Origin: DATLFA01 sp039915945 | GTDB lineage: Bacteria > Actinomycetota > Acidimicrobiia > Acidimicrobiales > WLNW01 | DNA length: 64,000 bases | Assembly: GCA_039915945.1 (NCBI GenBank) | Contig: JBDSMH010000196.1 | Location: 4,699-68,698 of the forward strand | Reading direction: 5' to 3' | Part shown: one piece after another, positions 44,251-53,147 of the stretch | Layout: each line of letters starts with the position of its first letter | How positions within the stretch are numbered: position 1 is the stretch's first letter | The notes under the pieces: model-generated | What the model was told of the DNA's origin: nothing | The model's database searches: none | Seen by the model: the letters and a program-made list of their open reading frames with translations, nothing else | Made by a program: the position numbers and the translations under genes

Positions 44251-45440
44251 CCGTTGATCGAATCGACGAGGTGCCCGACGTCGTCGCTGGTGAGGCCGTG
44301 GTGCAACGGCAGCGATAGTGCCCGGTCCATCACACGATCACAGTTGGGCAAGCCGTCCGCAGGTTGGCGGTGCGCGATGTTGGCAAAGCCCGGTTGACGC
44401 AAGATGTTGCCGGTCCAGACCATGCGCGTCGGGATGTTGCGTTCGAGGAAGAACTCTTGCGCCTCGGTGCGGTCGATCCCGTCGTCGAGGATGAACGGGT
44501 AGCGCATCCATGTTGTGTCGACACCTTCGGTCGTGCGTGGCGCGATGACCTTGTCGGCATGCGGCGCGATCGCTTCGTCGAGTGCCCGCTTGGTCTGCTG
44601 GCGCCGTGCGTTGAAGTCGGGGAGCTTGTCCATCTGCACGAGGCCGTAGGCCGCCATGATCTCGGAGGGCTCGAAGTTGTAGCCCATGTCGTCGAAGACG
44701 AAGATCAAGTCGTACGGCGTGCCGTCGCTCAACGGACCGAAGCGGTCGTCGCTGCCCTTGCGACTACCGAATAGATACGTCTCGGACCGGCGTCCCCAGC
44801 GCCGCCGCATCAACGTCTGGTCGTGCCAGTCAGGGTCGTTCACCGCGATCAGTCCGCCGTTGCCGGCCGCGGTCATCGAGTGCGTGCGAGCGAAACTGGT
44901 CACCACGATGTCGGCGCGCAAGCCCGTCCGCGTGCCCCGCAACTTGGAGTCCAGCACATCGCACGAGTCCTCGACGACCAACAAACCGTGCTTGTCCGCG
45001 ATGGCTCGGATGCGGTCCCAGTCGGGACAGTTGCCGACGAGATTGGGAGTGAGAATGGCCTTGGTGCGGGGCCCGATCATTTCCTCGATCGCGGTCACAT
45101 CGATCTGGTACGTGTCGGGCTCGACATCGACAAAAACCGGAATGATGCCGTTGCGCACCAGCGGCGCAACGTCGCTCGAAAAGGTCAACGGCGACGTGAT
45201 GACCTCGTCACCGGGCTCGCAACCCAAGAGGTCGACGGCCAACCACAGCGCGGAGGTGCCGGAGTTGACCATCACGCCGTGTTCCTTGGCCAAGAGTTCC
45301 GCGCCGCGCCGCTCGAACTCGGCCACGCGCAGTCCGAGATCGAGCAGGCCCGAACGCAACACCTCGAGCACGGCTTCGATCTCACGCTCGTCATGCACCG
45401 GCCCCGCTTCGGTCACGCGATGCATTCGTATGTCGGCCAT
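44232..45440 (-). CDS. DegT/DnrJ-family PMP-dependent dehydratase-like protein (Lys to His)
   Basis: A 402-residue protein of the sugar aminotransferase/dehydratase superfamily. Fold marks are VMVNSGTSALWLAVDLL, DEVITSPLTFSSDVAPLVRN and VVEDSCDVLDSKLRG (PLP-pyridine Asp158). Where aminotransferases have SFxxxK, this reads TSFARTHS, so the Schiff-base Lys is His187. This substitution defines the deoxygenating 3-dehydratases ColD and E1 (RfbH/DdhC), and the EDxCDxLxSxxxG stretch also matches that branch. The four-Cys Fe-S motif of E1 is absent, which favours a ColD-like mechanism. ATG 45440 has GGGGG upstream. No nucleotide-sugar genes flank it, so the substrate is open. Confidence 0.85.
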   Translation of the reverse strand: MADIRMHRVTEAGPVHDEREIEAVLEVLRSGLLDLGLRVAEFERRGAELLAKEHGVMVNSGTSALWLAVDLLGCEPGDEVITSPLTFSSDVAPLVRNGIIPVFVDVEPDTYQIDVTAIEEMIGPRTKAILTPNLVGNCPDWDRIRAIADKHGLLVVEDSCDVLDSKLRGTRTGLRADIVVTSFARTHSMTAAGNGGLIAVNDPDWHDQTLMRRRWGRRSETYLFGSRKGSDDRFGPLSDGTPYDLIFVFDDMGYNFEPSEIMAAYGLVQMDKLPDFNARRQQTKRALDEAIAPHADKVIAPRTTEGVDTTWMRYPFILDDGIDRTEAQEFFLERNIPTRMVWTGNILRQPGFANIAHRQPADGLPNCDRVMDRALSLPLHHGLTSDDVGHLVDSINGWLGSL

Positions 45441-45493
45441 TGTCGAACCCCCGTTGGTGCAGACCCGAACCCGATCCTTGCATGCGGCCGAGA

Positions 45494-45499
45494 TAGGGT
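45494..45499 (+). promoter_or_regulatory. Candidate -10 of flavin dehydrogenase gene (leaderless)
   Basis: TAGGGT six bases before the ATG at 45506, in the 65-base divergent gap shared with the DegT-family gene. Confidence 0.4.
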
Positions 45500-45505
45500 C
45501 CACCG

Positions 45506-46819
45506 ATGACCGATTACGACGTCATCGTCGTCGGTGGGGGCGCCGCCGGCATGTCCGCCGCGATCACTGCGCACGATCGCGGTGCGCGTGTGCTGTTGTG
45601 CGAGAGCGAGACGACGCTGGGTGGGTCGACTGCGCTGTCGGGTGGATGGTTCTTCGCCGCCGGGACAAGTGTGCAACGAGCGGCCGGCATCGACGACGAC
45701 ACGACGCAGTCCATGTTCGACTACTACGCGCAGGTGAACCAATGGCGCATCGATGCGCCGGTCGTGCGCCGGCTATGTGAAGAGGCGGGTGCCGCGCTCG
45801 AGTGGCTCGTCTCGCTGGGCGTTGACTTTCCGGTCAAGAGCCTCAAGCGATCGGGGATGGAGACCATTGCGCGCGGCCATCAACCCGTCGGGCGCGGCGC
45901 CGAGATCGCGGAGATGCTCGAGCGCGCGGTCCGATCGCGACCGATCGACGTTGCCCTCGGCAACCGCGTCGAGCGGTTACTGCCCGACGGTATGGTGGCC
46001 CGCGGCGATACTGCCACGGCAAACGCACTCGTCATCGCTACGGGCGGTTTCGGTCAGAACCGCGACATGATGCGCCGCTGTTATCCGACCGCCGGGGACA
46101 AGCATTCGTCGATGTCGGCGCCGGGCTCTCGAGGTGACGGCATCACGATGGCGGCCGCGTACGGTGCCATCGTCACCGGGCACGACACCGGCCTCTTGAT
46201 CCCCTGCGCGTCGATTGCCCACGGGCAGATCGAGCCAGGCGGATGGGCGATGCTCGTCAACCGCGAAGGCCGTCGCTTCATCGACGAGTCGTCGTACTAC
46301 TCGGTGCTCAGCCTCGCGATCCGTGCCGAAGGGGGCCATTGCTTCGCCATCTTCGACGAGACCACGCGCCGCCGAGCGCCACTCGACGGTTCGTTCGGCG
46401 ATCTCCTGGGCGATCACGATGTCAGCGACGAACGCATGGCCGCATGGTCGGCCGAAGCGGTGCGCGCGGACGATGTCGACGCGCTGGCCGAGGCCATCGG
46501 TGCTTCGCCGCGTGTCTTGCGCGGGACCATCGCGCGCGCCTCGCCACAGCACGCGCTGCGTGACGCGCCCTTCTACGCGGTGCGCATCACACCCGGCGTG
46601 GTGGCGCTCACCGCGTGCGGGCTGACCATCGACGTCGAGGCGCGCGTACTCGACGAGGCGGGCGAGCCGATTCCCGGGTGGTTCGCCGCCGGTGAGACCA
46701 CGGGCAACGTGGTGGGTGACATGTACATTGCGAGCGGCAATTCGATCGCCGGGTGCGTCGTCTACGGGCGTATCGCCGGCGACAACGCAGCGCAATACCA
46801 ACAGCGGGGGCAACCATGA
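45506..46819 (+). CDS. FAD-dependent dehydrogenase (fumarate reductase/3-ketosteroid dehydrogenase-like)
   Basis: A 437-residue flavoprotein. The dinucleotide motif YDVIVVGGGAAGMSAAITAH is at the N-terminus, GGSTALSGGWFFAAG follows, and ALVIATGGFGQN and GWFAAGETTGNVVGDMYIAS complete the FAD site, the pattern of FAD_binding_2 proteins such as fumarate reductase and KSTD. It is about 50-80 residues shorter than typical KSTDs. Divergent from the DegT gene; its stop overlaps the next SDR. Substrate unknown. Confidence 0.88.
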   Translation: MTDYDVIVVGGGAAGMSAAITAHDRGARVLLCESETTLGGSTALSGGWFFAAGTSVQRAAGIDDDTTQSMFDYYAQVNQWRIDAPVVRRLCEEAGAALEWLVSLGVDFPVKSLKRSGMETIARGHQPVGRGAEIAEMLERAVRSRPIDVALGNRVERLLPDGMVARGDTATANALVIATGGFGQNRDMMRRCYPTAGDKHSSMSAPGSRGDGITMAAAYGAIVTGHDTGLLIPCASIAHGQIEPGGWAMLVNREGRRFIDESSYYSVLSLAIRAEGGHCFAIFDETTRRRAPLDGSFGDLLGDHDVSDERMAAWSAEAVRADDVDALAEAIGASPRVLRGTIARASPQHALRDAPFYAVRITPGVVALTACGLTIDVEARVLDEAGEPIPGWFAAGETTGNVVGDMYIASGNSIAGCVVYGRIAGDNAAQYQQRGQP

Positions 46820-47715
46820 CGGGCAGGCTCGAAGGACGCACGGCGCTCGTGACCGGCGCAGGCAACGGCATCGGCAAAGCGTGTGCCATCGCGCTCGCGG
46901 CGCACGGCGCGTCGGTTGTCGTCAACGATCTCGGCACGAGTGAGTACGGGGTCGGTCAGAGCGCGAGTGCCGCCGACACGACCGTCACCGAAATCCGCGC
47001 AGCCGGCGGCACCGCGGTGGCCGAATACAGTTCGGTCGCGACATCGGCGGGATGCAACGACGCGGTCGCCGCCGCGGTGTCGGCGTTCGGTCAGCTCGAC
47101 ATCGTGGTCGGCGTCGCCGGGGCACTGCTCGAGGGCAGCCTCAACGCCACCGACGACGAGTACCAACGCTTCATCGACCTGTTCTTCTCGCAAAAGTTCT
47201 GGCTGGCGCGCGCCGCGGTACCGGCGATGGCCGAGCGGGGCTGGGGCCGACTGATCACCACTACGTCCTATGGCGCCACCGGGTTGCTGGGCAAGCCGAT
47301 CTTCGCCGGCGCGATGGGCGGCGTCATTTCGATGACCAAAGCGATCGCGCACGAGTACCAAGGCATGGGCGTCACGGCCAACTGCCTTGCACCCGGTGCG
47401 GCGACCCGCCTTCATTTCCTCAGCCGCGCTCGATTCGAAGAGCTGCATGCCAGTGGGCTGATCGACGACGAAGGCTGGGACAGCTATCTCAACGCGCCAC
47501 CGGCCGACTACGTCGCGCCGATCGTGGCGTGGCTCTGCACCGATGCGGCCGACGGCGTGAGTGGGCACGTGTTCCACGCGAACGGAGGCGTCGTCGGCGT
47601 CTGGAACTCATACGCCGAGAGCGCGATCGCGTTCCGGGGAGACCACCGCACGAACCCGCCGTGGTCTCTAGAAGAGCTCGACCAGATCGTGCCAAAGACG
47701 TTGCTCAAGCACTGA
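46816..47715 (+). CDS. SDR-fold protein lacking the catalytic YxxxK
   Basis: A 299-residue SDR of the multifunctional-enzyme (17-beta-HSD4-like) type. The cofactor site is intact (ALVTGAGNGIGKACAIAL, VVVNDLG). At the catalytic position the sequence is SYGATGLLGKPIFAGAMGGV: the Tyr and Lys of YxxxK are Phe163 and Met167, and the NNAG motif is replaced by VGVAG. It therefore probably binds NAD(P) without normal SDR catalysis, or uses other residues. ATG 46816 overlaps the flavoprotein stop. Confidence 0.85.
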   Translation: MTGRLEGRTALVTGAGNGIGKACAIALAAHGASVVVNDLGTSEYGVGQSASAADTTVTEIRAAGGTAVAEYSSVATSAGCNDAVAAAVSAFGQLDIVVGVAGALLEGSLNATDDEYQRFIDLFFSQKFWLARAAVPAMAERGWGRLITTTSYGATGLLGKPIFAGAMGGVISMTKAIAHEYQGMGVTANCLAPGAATRLHFLSRARFEELHASGLIDDEGWDSYLNAPPADYVAPIVAWLCTDAADGVSGHVFHANGGVVGVWNSYAESAIAFRGDHRTNPPWSLEELDQIVPKTLLKH

Positions 47716-47718
47716 GCC

Positions 47719-49107
47719 CTAAAAGGGCGTCATGCCATCGGTGTTCAATTGCGCGACGCGTTCCTGCGTCACGTCGCATTCGACTGCAGCGGCGTTGTAC
47801 AACGCCAGCTCGCGATGCAGCGCTTCATCGTCGGTGGGATCCGACTGGTTCTGCGCGAGCTTGGTGAAATACAACGAGGCGACCCGGTCGAGGATCCCGC
47901 GAGTGATGCGCAGCTCGAGTCCTTCGTACATGCAGATCGCTTTGGCCAGCTGACACGCGACGTTGGGCACGTAAGGACGTAGGTCGCCGTCGCCGGTCGT
48001 GCGGATCAGCATGCGCAGGTGATTTGCCGAGTCGGCGTCGAGCTCGAGGCCGTGCTTGCGCGCGCACACCACGAGGATCCAATCGAACTGTTCGTTGTCG
48101 ATCGAACCGACGTACACCTTGTTGGGAAGGCGACGGAAGAATGCTTCGTCGCCCAGTGTCGCGGGATCGAGGTTCGTCGAGAACACGACGCGCGCGTCGA
48201 AGGGAACGTCGAAGCGCACGCCCCACGCCAAGGTGAGATAGTCGATGGCGCGATCCAGCGGAACGATCCAGCGGTTGAGGAGCTCGCTGGGTGACATCTG
48301 CTGGCGTCCGAAGTCGTCGATCACCAGGATGCCGTTGTTGGCTTTCAGCTGTAGCGACGCGAGGTGTAGCCCGCTCTGCTTGTCGTAGATCAAGTCGAGC
48401 TGCGAACGGGTCAGCTCGCCGCCGACGACGATGCTCGGGCGTTGGCACAAGACCCATCGGGGATCGAGGTCGTCGGGCTGTGGCTCGATCGCGTGATGCA
48501 CCGTGGGGTCGTAGACGAGGACGAAGGCGCCGTCGACTTCGATCGCACGGGGGATGAGGACGGTGTCGCCGAGGAGTCGGGTCAGGCGTTCGGCCACCGA
48601 CGACTTGCCGGTGCCCGGCGGGCCGTAGAGGAAGATGGCACCCTCACCCATCATCGCCGGGCCGACTTCGTCGATGAGCCGATCGTTGACGACGAGGTCG
48701 TGAAACGAACTGCGCACTGCGTCGCGGCTGACGACGGGCCGGCGCGTCTGTGCGGCGACCACGCGCCGGTAGTCCGCCAAGCTGACGGGAGCGACACCGG
48801 CGTAGCTGATGCGCGCGATGCTGTCGTTCGCCAGCTTCTTGCCGATCTCGGTGAGACCGACGAGCCAGTCGCGTCCGACCATCGATTCGAAGTCGACGTA
48901 CTTCTTGTCCTCGCGCAGGTAGCGCACGATGCTTTCGGTGAGCTGCCCAGTCAGCCCCAGCGCTTGCGACATGCGGCTGAGCAGCGTGCGGCCGTCGAAG
49001 ACAATCCGGCGCAGGATCAGGTCGACGATGACGGTCTCGGGAAGGCCGAGCTCCTCGAGCGTGCGCGGGATCGGCGCGAGCGGGGGCATTCTTTCGGGTG
49101 ATGTCAC
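47719..49107 (-). CDS. AAA ATPase with N-terminal helical/winged region
   Basis: A 462-residue protein. The N-terminal part (about 10-110) is helical and begins PRTLEELGLPETVIVDLILR. The AAA core has Walker A FLYGPPGTGKSSVAERL (about 158-174), Walker B GILVIDDFGRQQMSP (about 257-271) and sensor ARVVFSTNLDP. A C-terminal lid region follows. Function unknown. GTG 49107 is the longest start; ATG 49089 (GAAAGA just upstream) is also plausible. Divergent from the hibernation-factor gene across 129 bases. Confidence 0.8.
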   Translation of the reverse strand: MTSPERMPPLAPIPRTLEELGLPETVIVDLILRRIVFDGRTLLSRMSQALGLTGQLTESIVRYLREDKKYVDFESMVGRDWLVGLTEIGKKLANDSIARISYAGVAPVSLADYRRVVAAQTRRPVVSRDAVRSSFHDLVVNDRLIDEVGPAMMGEGAIFLYGPPGTGKSSVAERLTRLLGDTVLIPRAIEVDGAFVLVYDPTVHHAIEPQPDDLDPRWVLCQRPSIVVGGELTRSQLDLIYDKQSGLHLASLQLKANNGILVIDDFGRQQMSPSELLNRWIVPLDRAIDYLTLAWGVRFDVPFDARVVFSTNLDPATLGDEAFFRRLPNKVYVGSIDNEQFDWILVVCARKHGLELDADSANHLRMLIRTTGDGDLRPYVPNVACQLAKAICMYEGLELRITRGILDRVASLYFTKLAQNQSDPTDDEALHRELALYNAAAVECDVTQERVAQLNTDGMTPF

Positions 49108-49236
49108 GACAGTTGTGTCGACCTTCGAACGACATGGGTTGAGCCCCTCCGCGACGGTGATCCGTTCGGCTCACACATCGGTGGCATTGCATCGAGAAAG
49201 TGGCAGACTGCCCATCCACTGCAGACGGAGGCGACC

Positions 49237-50022
49237 ATGGCGAATGACGCTGCTGCGCTCGACGTGCACGTGAGCACGCGAGGCACGATCTCCGATGCGC
49301 ACCGCGATCTGGCGCGTGACAAGGTCGCGCGGCTCGTTCGGTTGTGCCGTGAGCCCGTGCGCCTCGCGCAGGTGCGATTGATCATGCAGTCCGGTCCCGC
49401 GCGCGACCGTCCGGCCGAAGTCGAAGCGGTGCTCGACATCGACGGCAAGGTGGCGCGAGCGCATGTCGCCGCGGCCACGATCAACGAAGCCGTTGACCTG
49501 GTGGTCGATCGCCTCCGCCGGCGCATCGAGCGCCTCGAAGACCGGCGCCATCGCCTGCCCGAGCGCCGCGCTGCGGCCCACGAGGCGCGGTCGCGTCATG
49601 CCGAGGTCCCGGCGCAGCGTCCCGAGTACGCCGCTCTCTCGATCGAAGAGCGCGACGTAGTGCGCCGCAAGTCGTTCGCACTCGAGCCGCTGTCACTCGA
49701 AGAGGCTGCGTTCGATCTCGACGCCCTGGCCCACGACTTCTATCTGTTTCGAGAACAGTCGACGATGCGCGATTGTGTGTTGTCGTACGGCGCGGACGGC
49801 CTCGAGCTTGCGCATCCTGATGACGTCACGCCCGATGTGTCGGCGCTCTCGATACCACTTCGATTGCGACCGATCGCCGCCATTCACATGACCGAACTCG
49901 ACTCGCGCGAGCGACTCGACGTCGGCCATGAGCCGTTCGTGTTCTTCCTGTCGGCGAGCGGCCGGGGCAACGTCATGTACGTGCGCCGTGATGGCAACTA
50001 CGGCGTGATCGAAGCCGGTTGA
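49237..50022 (+). CDS. Long ribosome hibernation factor, RafH-like (HPF plus two C-terminal domains)
   Basis: A 261-residue protein. The N-terminal S30AE/HPF domain (about 5-100; LDVHVSTRGTISDAHRDLA, AAATINEAVDLVVDRLRRRI) binds the 30S decoding region in resting cells. Two copies of the S30AE C-terminal domain seem to follow: VVRRKSFALEPLSLEEAAFD (about 147-200) and AIHMTELDSRERLDVGHEPFVFF (about 212-261). This layout and length resemble mycobacterial RafH/Rv0079-type factors of hypoxic dormancy rather than ordinary long HPF. ATG 49237 follows GGAGGCGACC. Confidence 0.85.
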   Translation: MANDAAALDVHVSTRGTISDAHRDLARDKVARLVRLCREPVRLAQVRLIMQSGPARDRPAEVEAVLDIDGKVARAHVAAATINEAVDLVVDRLRRRIERLEDRRHRLPERRAAAHEARSRHAEVPAQRPEYAALSIEERDVVRRKSFALEPLSLEEAAFDLDALAHDFYLFREQSTMRDCVLSYGADGLELAHPDDVTPDVSALSIPLRLRPIAAIHMTELDSRERLDVGHEPFVFFLSASGRGNVMYVRRDGNYGVIEAG

Positions 50023-50055
50023 CGCGAAGCCGGTCGACGCGACACCAGTCGGTCG

Positions 50056-51282
50056 TCAGCTCACCGTGATCGTCACGCGCCGGCTCTTGGCCGGGTCGGC
50101 TTCGGGTTGCGTGTCGCCTTTGCTCTCGACCGAGAACTTTGCGGCGGCCTGCGGAACTGCGGCCTGTATCGCGTCACGGACCACCGATGCGCGCGCCAGC
50201 GAAAGCTGCTGATTCGTGGTCGGATTGCCGCTCGTATCGGAGTAACCGGTGATCCCCACCGGCGCGCCCACGCCCGACGTGCGCAACCGTTCGGCAACCT
50301 GCGTGATGACTTGCTGCGCGGCCGAATCGATGGTCGTGCTGTTGACGGCGAAGTAGATCACCCACGTCGTCGCTGTACGCACCCCGCTGACCGCGCCCCC
50401 TGCAGTTGTCACGGGCGCCGTCGGCGCGACGGGTGTCGTTGCCCCCGACGATGCGGCAACGGTGGCTGACGCGCCGGCCGCCGCGGTCGGCGTGGATTGG
50501 GCGACGGTGGTGGTCGTCGCGGTGGCGAGGTTCTTGTTGCCGCCGTCGCCGCACTGAGAGAACACGAGCGCGAACACGAGCACCAGACCGGCGAGAACGA
50601 AGAGCCATGTCAACGGATTGGCGCGCCGCTCGTTATCGCCGTAGGTGCCGTTGGGCGGGTAGCCGACGGGACGTGTGCGCGAACGGCGAAGGGCCGTTGC
50701 CGTTCCGGAGGCGGCGTCGTCGACGATGACGATGCGATCGCCGTCGTTGTCGTATCCGACGCGTGTGTCGTAGCCCCCGTCGTCGTAGCCCGAACCGAGT
50801 GCCGCCTCGAAACGATCGTCGAAGGTGTAATCGTCGGCGAAGAACGAATCGTCGACGGCACCGAACGCGAACTGTGTGTCGAGTGGTTCGGGATCGATGA
50901 CGAATTCGTCGAGCGGATGATGGGGTGCGGTGTTCAGTTGCGCGGCGTACGCGGCATCGGGCTCGATGGATACGAGCAACGGCTCGTCGTCGGGCGTGTA
51001 TGCGCCGACGCGCCGAGTGGCATTGCGATAGCCGAGGCGTTCGCCCACCGTCGTGTCGTCGATGTCAGCCAACGCCCGCCGCACGGACGCCACGTTGCCG
51101 GTGACGAGATCTCGGCCGAGGCGCTCGTAGCCGCCCGCGGGCAGCAGCTTTTGCAGCCAGGTCAGCCGGCCGTCGGCGAATCGCGTGTCGATCCACGCCA
51201 GATCACCCCGCGCCGCACGGCGGCGTAGATGGCGAAGGCCACTCAGGAGCTCGTCGAGTTCGGGCTGCATAGTTGAACCCAT
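50056..51282 (-). CDS. Membrane-anchored OmpA-domain protein
   Basis: About 408 residues. A cytoplasmic helical/acidic N-terminal half (Asp/Tyr-rich FFADDYTFDDRF), one transmembrane helix (LTWLFVLAGLVLVFALVFS), a Thr/Ala-rich linker and a C-terminal OmpA-like peptidoglycan-binding domain (TWVIYFAVNSTTIDSAAQQV, GITGYSDTSGNPTTNQQLSL, ARASVVRDAI). It resembles ArfA-type proteins of actinobacteria that tether membrane to wall. Start uncertain: ATG 51282 or ATG 51270; a still longer frame would overlap the divergent ligase gene. Confidence 0.85.
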   Translation of the reverse strand: MGSTMQPELDELLSGLRHLRRRAARGDLAWIDTRFADGRLTWLQKLLPAGGYERLGRDLVTGNVASVRRALADIDDTTVGERLGYRNATRRVGAYTPDDEPLLVSIEPDAAYAAQLNTAPHHPLDEFVIDPEPLDTQFAFGAVDDSFFADDYTFDDRFEAALGSGYDDGGYDTRVGYDNDGDRIVIVDDAASGTATALRRSRTRPVGYPPNGTYGDNERRANPLTWLFVLAGLVLVFALVFSQCGDGGNKNLATATTTTVAQSTPTAAAGASATVAASSGATTPVAPTAPVTTAGGAVSGVRTATTWVIYFAVNSTTIDSAAQQVITQVAERLRTSGVGAPVGITGYSDTSGNPTTNQQLSLARASVVRDAIQAAVPQAAAKFSVESKGDTQPEADPAKSRRVTITVS

Positions 51283-51383
51283 ATCTTGCACTGTCAGCGC
51301 CCTCCGTGCAGGGCAATGGGCCAAACGGCCCAGGTCGGCGCTCGCGATGGCCCGCTGTGCTACACCAGAGACGAGGAGCACGT

Positions 51384-52739
51384 GTGGGCGTCAAGCCGTG
51401 GCAACCGGGCGGAGAAGAGCGCCGCCGGGACATCGATTGGATCATGGACCGCGCCGTCGAGACCGCGCCCCGCGCCGAAGCTCAGGCTCGCGCCGACGGT
51501 GCCTGGCGTCGCTTGCGCGAAGCCTTGGCCGATCGGTCGGGGTTCGTGCGCCGTCATCTCGCGGCAGCGAGTGCCGACCTGGCGGCGGTCGCCTCCGTCG
51601 ACGATCTGCCGCGACTGCCGTTGTGTTCGAAGGCCGATCTGCGCGATGCCCAGGATCGATTTCCGCCCTTCGGTGACCACCTCGGGGTCGACGACGCCGA
51701 GGTCAAGCTCGTCTACCAGACGAGTGGCACCACCGGTCGGCCCTGCCGCATCGCCTTGACCCGCGCCGACGCCGAGATGTGGTGGACGATCGGCGCCCGC
51801 TCGTATCGGGCGACGGGCATGTATCCGCACGACTCGGTCCTGGTGTCGTTGGGCGCCGGGCCGTTCGTGGCCGGGCACACGCACGGCTCGGTCGATCGCA
51901 CGGGTGCCCGTAGGGTGCCGGTGGCGCCGGGTGATACCGCGCGCGTGCTCGACGCGGCGGCCGCCGGGTTGTTCGACACGATCGTGGCGACGCCGAGCTT
52001 TGCGTTGCATCTCGCCGATCGGTGTGCCCGCGATGGCATCGACGCGCCGCGCTTGGGCATTCGCCATGTCGTGAGCGGGGGCGAACCCGGCGGGGGCATC
52101 GCGTCGACCCGGGCCCGCATCGAGGCGTCGTTCGACTGCGACGTGACCGAAGCGATGGGCCTAGGTGATATCGCGCCGTCGCTCTACGGCGAATGCGAGG
52201 CGAAGGCGGGCATGCACTTCTGCGGGCAGGGCTTCGTCTGGCCCGAACTGATCGACCCCGCGACGAACGAGCCGCTCGCGATCGAGACGGGCGTCGTGGG
52301 TGAGGTCGTGTACACGACCTTGCAGCGAGAAGCGATGCCCCTCGTACGGTTCCGCTCGGGCGACATCCTCGAGATCCTGGGCGCATCGTGCGAATGCGGT
52401 CGCACCAGCTTCCGCGCGCGGTGCCTCGCCCGCGCCGACGACATGTTCATCGTGCGCGGGGTCAATGTGTATCCGTCGGCGATCGTGGCCGTGGTGGGGG
52501 AGTTCCATCCGTACGTGAGTGGGCGGGCCCGCGTCGTGTTGCCGGTGGGCGCCGTCGCGGTCGACCCACCGGTGGCGGTGCAGGTCGAAGTGGCCGGCGC
52601 GGCGCCGCCGGCCGATCTGGCGGCGCGCATCGCCGACGCGATCAGGCAGCGACTCACGTTTCGCGCCACCGTCGAGCTCGTTGCGTCAGAAGCGTTCGGC
52701 GACGCCGGCTACAAGACGAATCTGGTCGTGCGCCGATGA
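51384..52739 (+). CDS. PaaK-like phenylacetate-CoA ligase family protein
   Basis: A 451-residue adenylate-forming ligase. The P-loop is VYQTSGTTGRPCRIALT, a later motif EAMGLGDIAPSLYGECEA replaces the YGxTE region, and LVRFRSGDILEILGASCECGRTS is the hinge/Cys region typical of PaaK. It ends GYKTNLVVRR with the C-terminal Lys region of PaaK. GTG 51384 with GAGGAG upstream is preferred over an in-frame start that would overlap the OmpA gene. Activates an aromatic or acyl acid; substrate unknown. Confidence 0.88.
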   Translation: MGVKPWQPGGEERRRDIDWIMDRAVETAPRAEAQARADGAWRRLREALADRSGFVRRHLAAASADLAAVASVDDLPRLPLCSKADLRDAQDRFPPFGDHLGVDDAEVKLVYQTSGTTGRPCRIALTRADAEMWWTIGARSYRATGMYPHDSVLVSLGAGPFVAGHTHGSVDRTGARRVPVAPGDTARVLDAAAAGLFDTIVATPSFALHLADRCARDGIDAPRLGIRHVVSGGEPGGGIASTRARIEASFDCDVTEAMGLGDIAPSLYGECEAKAGMHFCGQGFVWPELIDPATNEPLAIETGVVGEVVYTTLQREAMPLVRFRSGDILEILGASCECGRTSFRARCLARADDMFIVRGVNVYPSAIVAVVGEFHPYVSGRARVVLPVGAVAVDPPVAVQVEVAGAAPPADLAARIADAIRQRLTFRATVELVASEAFGDAGYKTNLVVRR

Positions 52740-52760
52740 TCCTCCTCGATTGAGGCCGGC

Positions 52761-53147
52761 TCAGAACATCGTGTTGTCGTTGGCCGACGCCGCGGGGATC
52801 ACTTGGAGCACATCCCAGTGCTCGACGATCTTGCCGTCGTCGTCGAAGCGGAAGATGTCGATGCCCGCGTAGTCGTGATCGCCGGGCCAGTGCTGAAAGC
52901 AATGCAACACGACGTAGTCGTCTTCGGCGATGGCCCGTTTGAACTCGACGCGCTTGCCTGGATACTCGACCGCCATACGCTCGAAGTAGTCGATGAATGG
53001 TTGCTTGCCGTCGCCCACGCCCGGATTGTGCTGGCGATACTCGGCACCGGCGTAACGCTCGATTGCGTCGGCGGGCCGGCATTCGTTGAACATGAGATCG
53101 TAGAAGGCTTGGGCGGTGCCCTTGTTCCGTGCGGTGCGCTCGCTCAT
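52761..53147 (-). CDS. SnoaL-like polyketide-cyclase-fold protein
   Basis: A 128-residue NTF2/SnoaL-fold protein: KGTAQAFYDLMFNECRPADA, YRQHNPGVGDGKQPFIDYF and VVLHCFQHWPGDHDYAGIDI with FRFDDDGKIVEHWDVLQ. Members are cyclases, isomerases or stress-type hydrolases, so function cannot be fixed. The start overlaps the stop of the second SnoaL-like gene by four bases. Confidence 0.88.
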   Translation of the reverse strand: MSERTARNKGTAQAFYDLMFNECRPADAIERYAGAEYRQHNPGVGDGKQPFIDYFERMAVEYPGKRVEFKRAIAEDDYVVLHCFQHWPGDHDYAGIDIFRFDDDGKIVEHWDVLQVIPAASANDNTMF

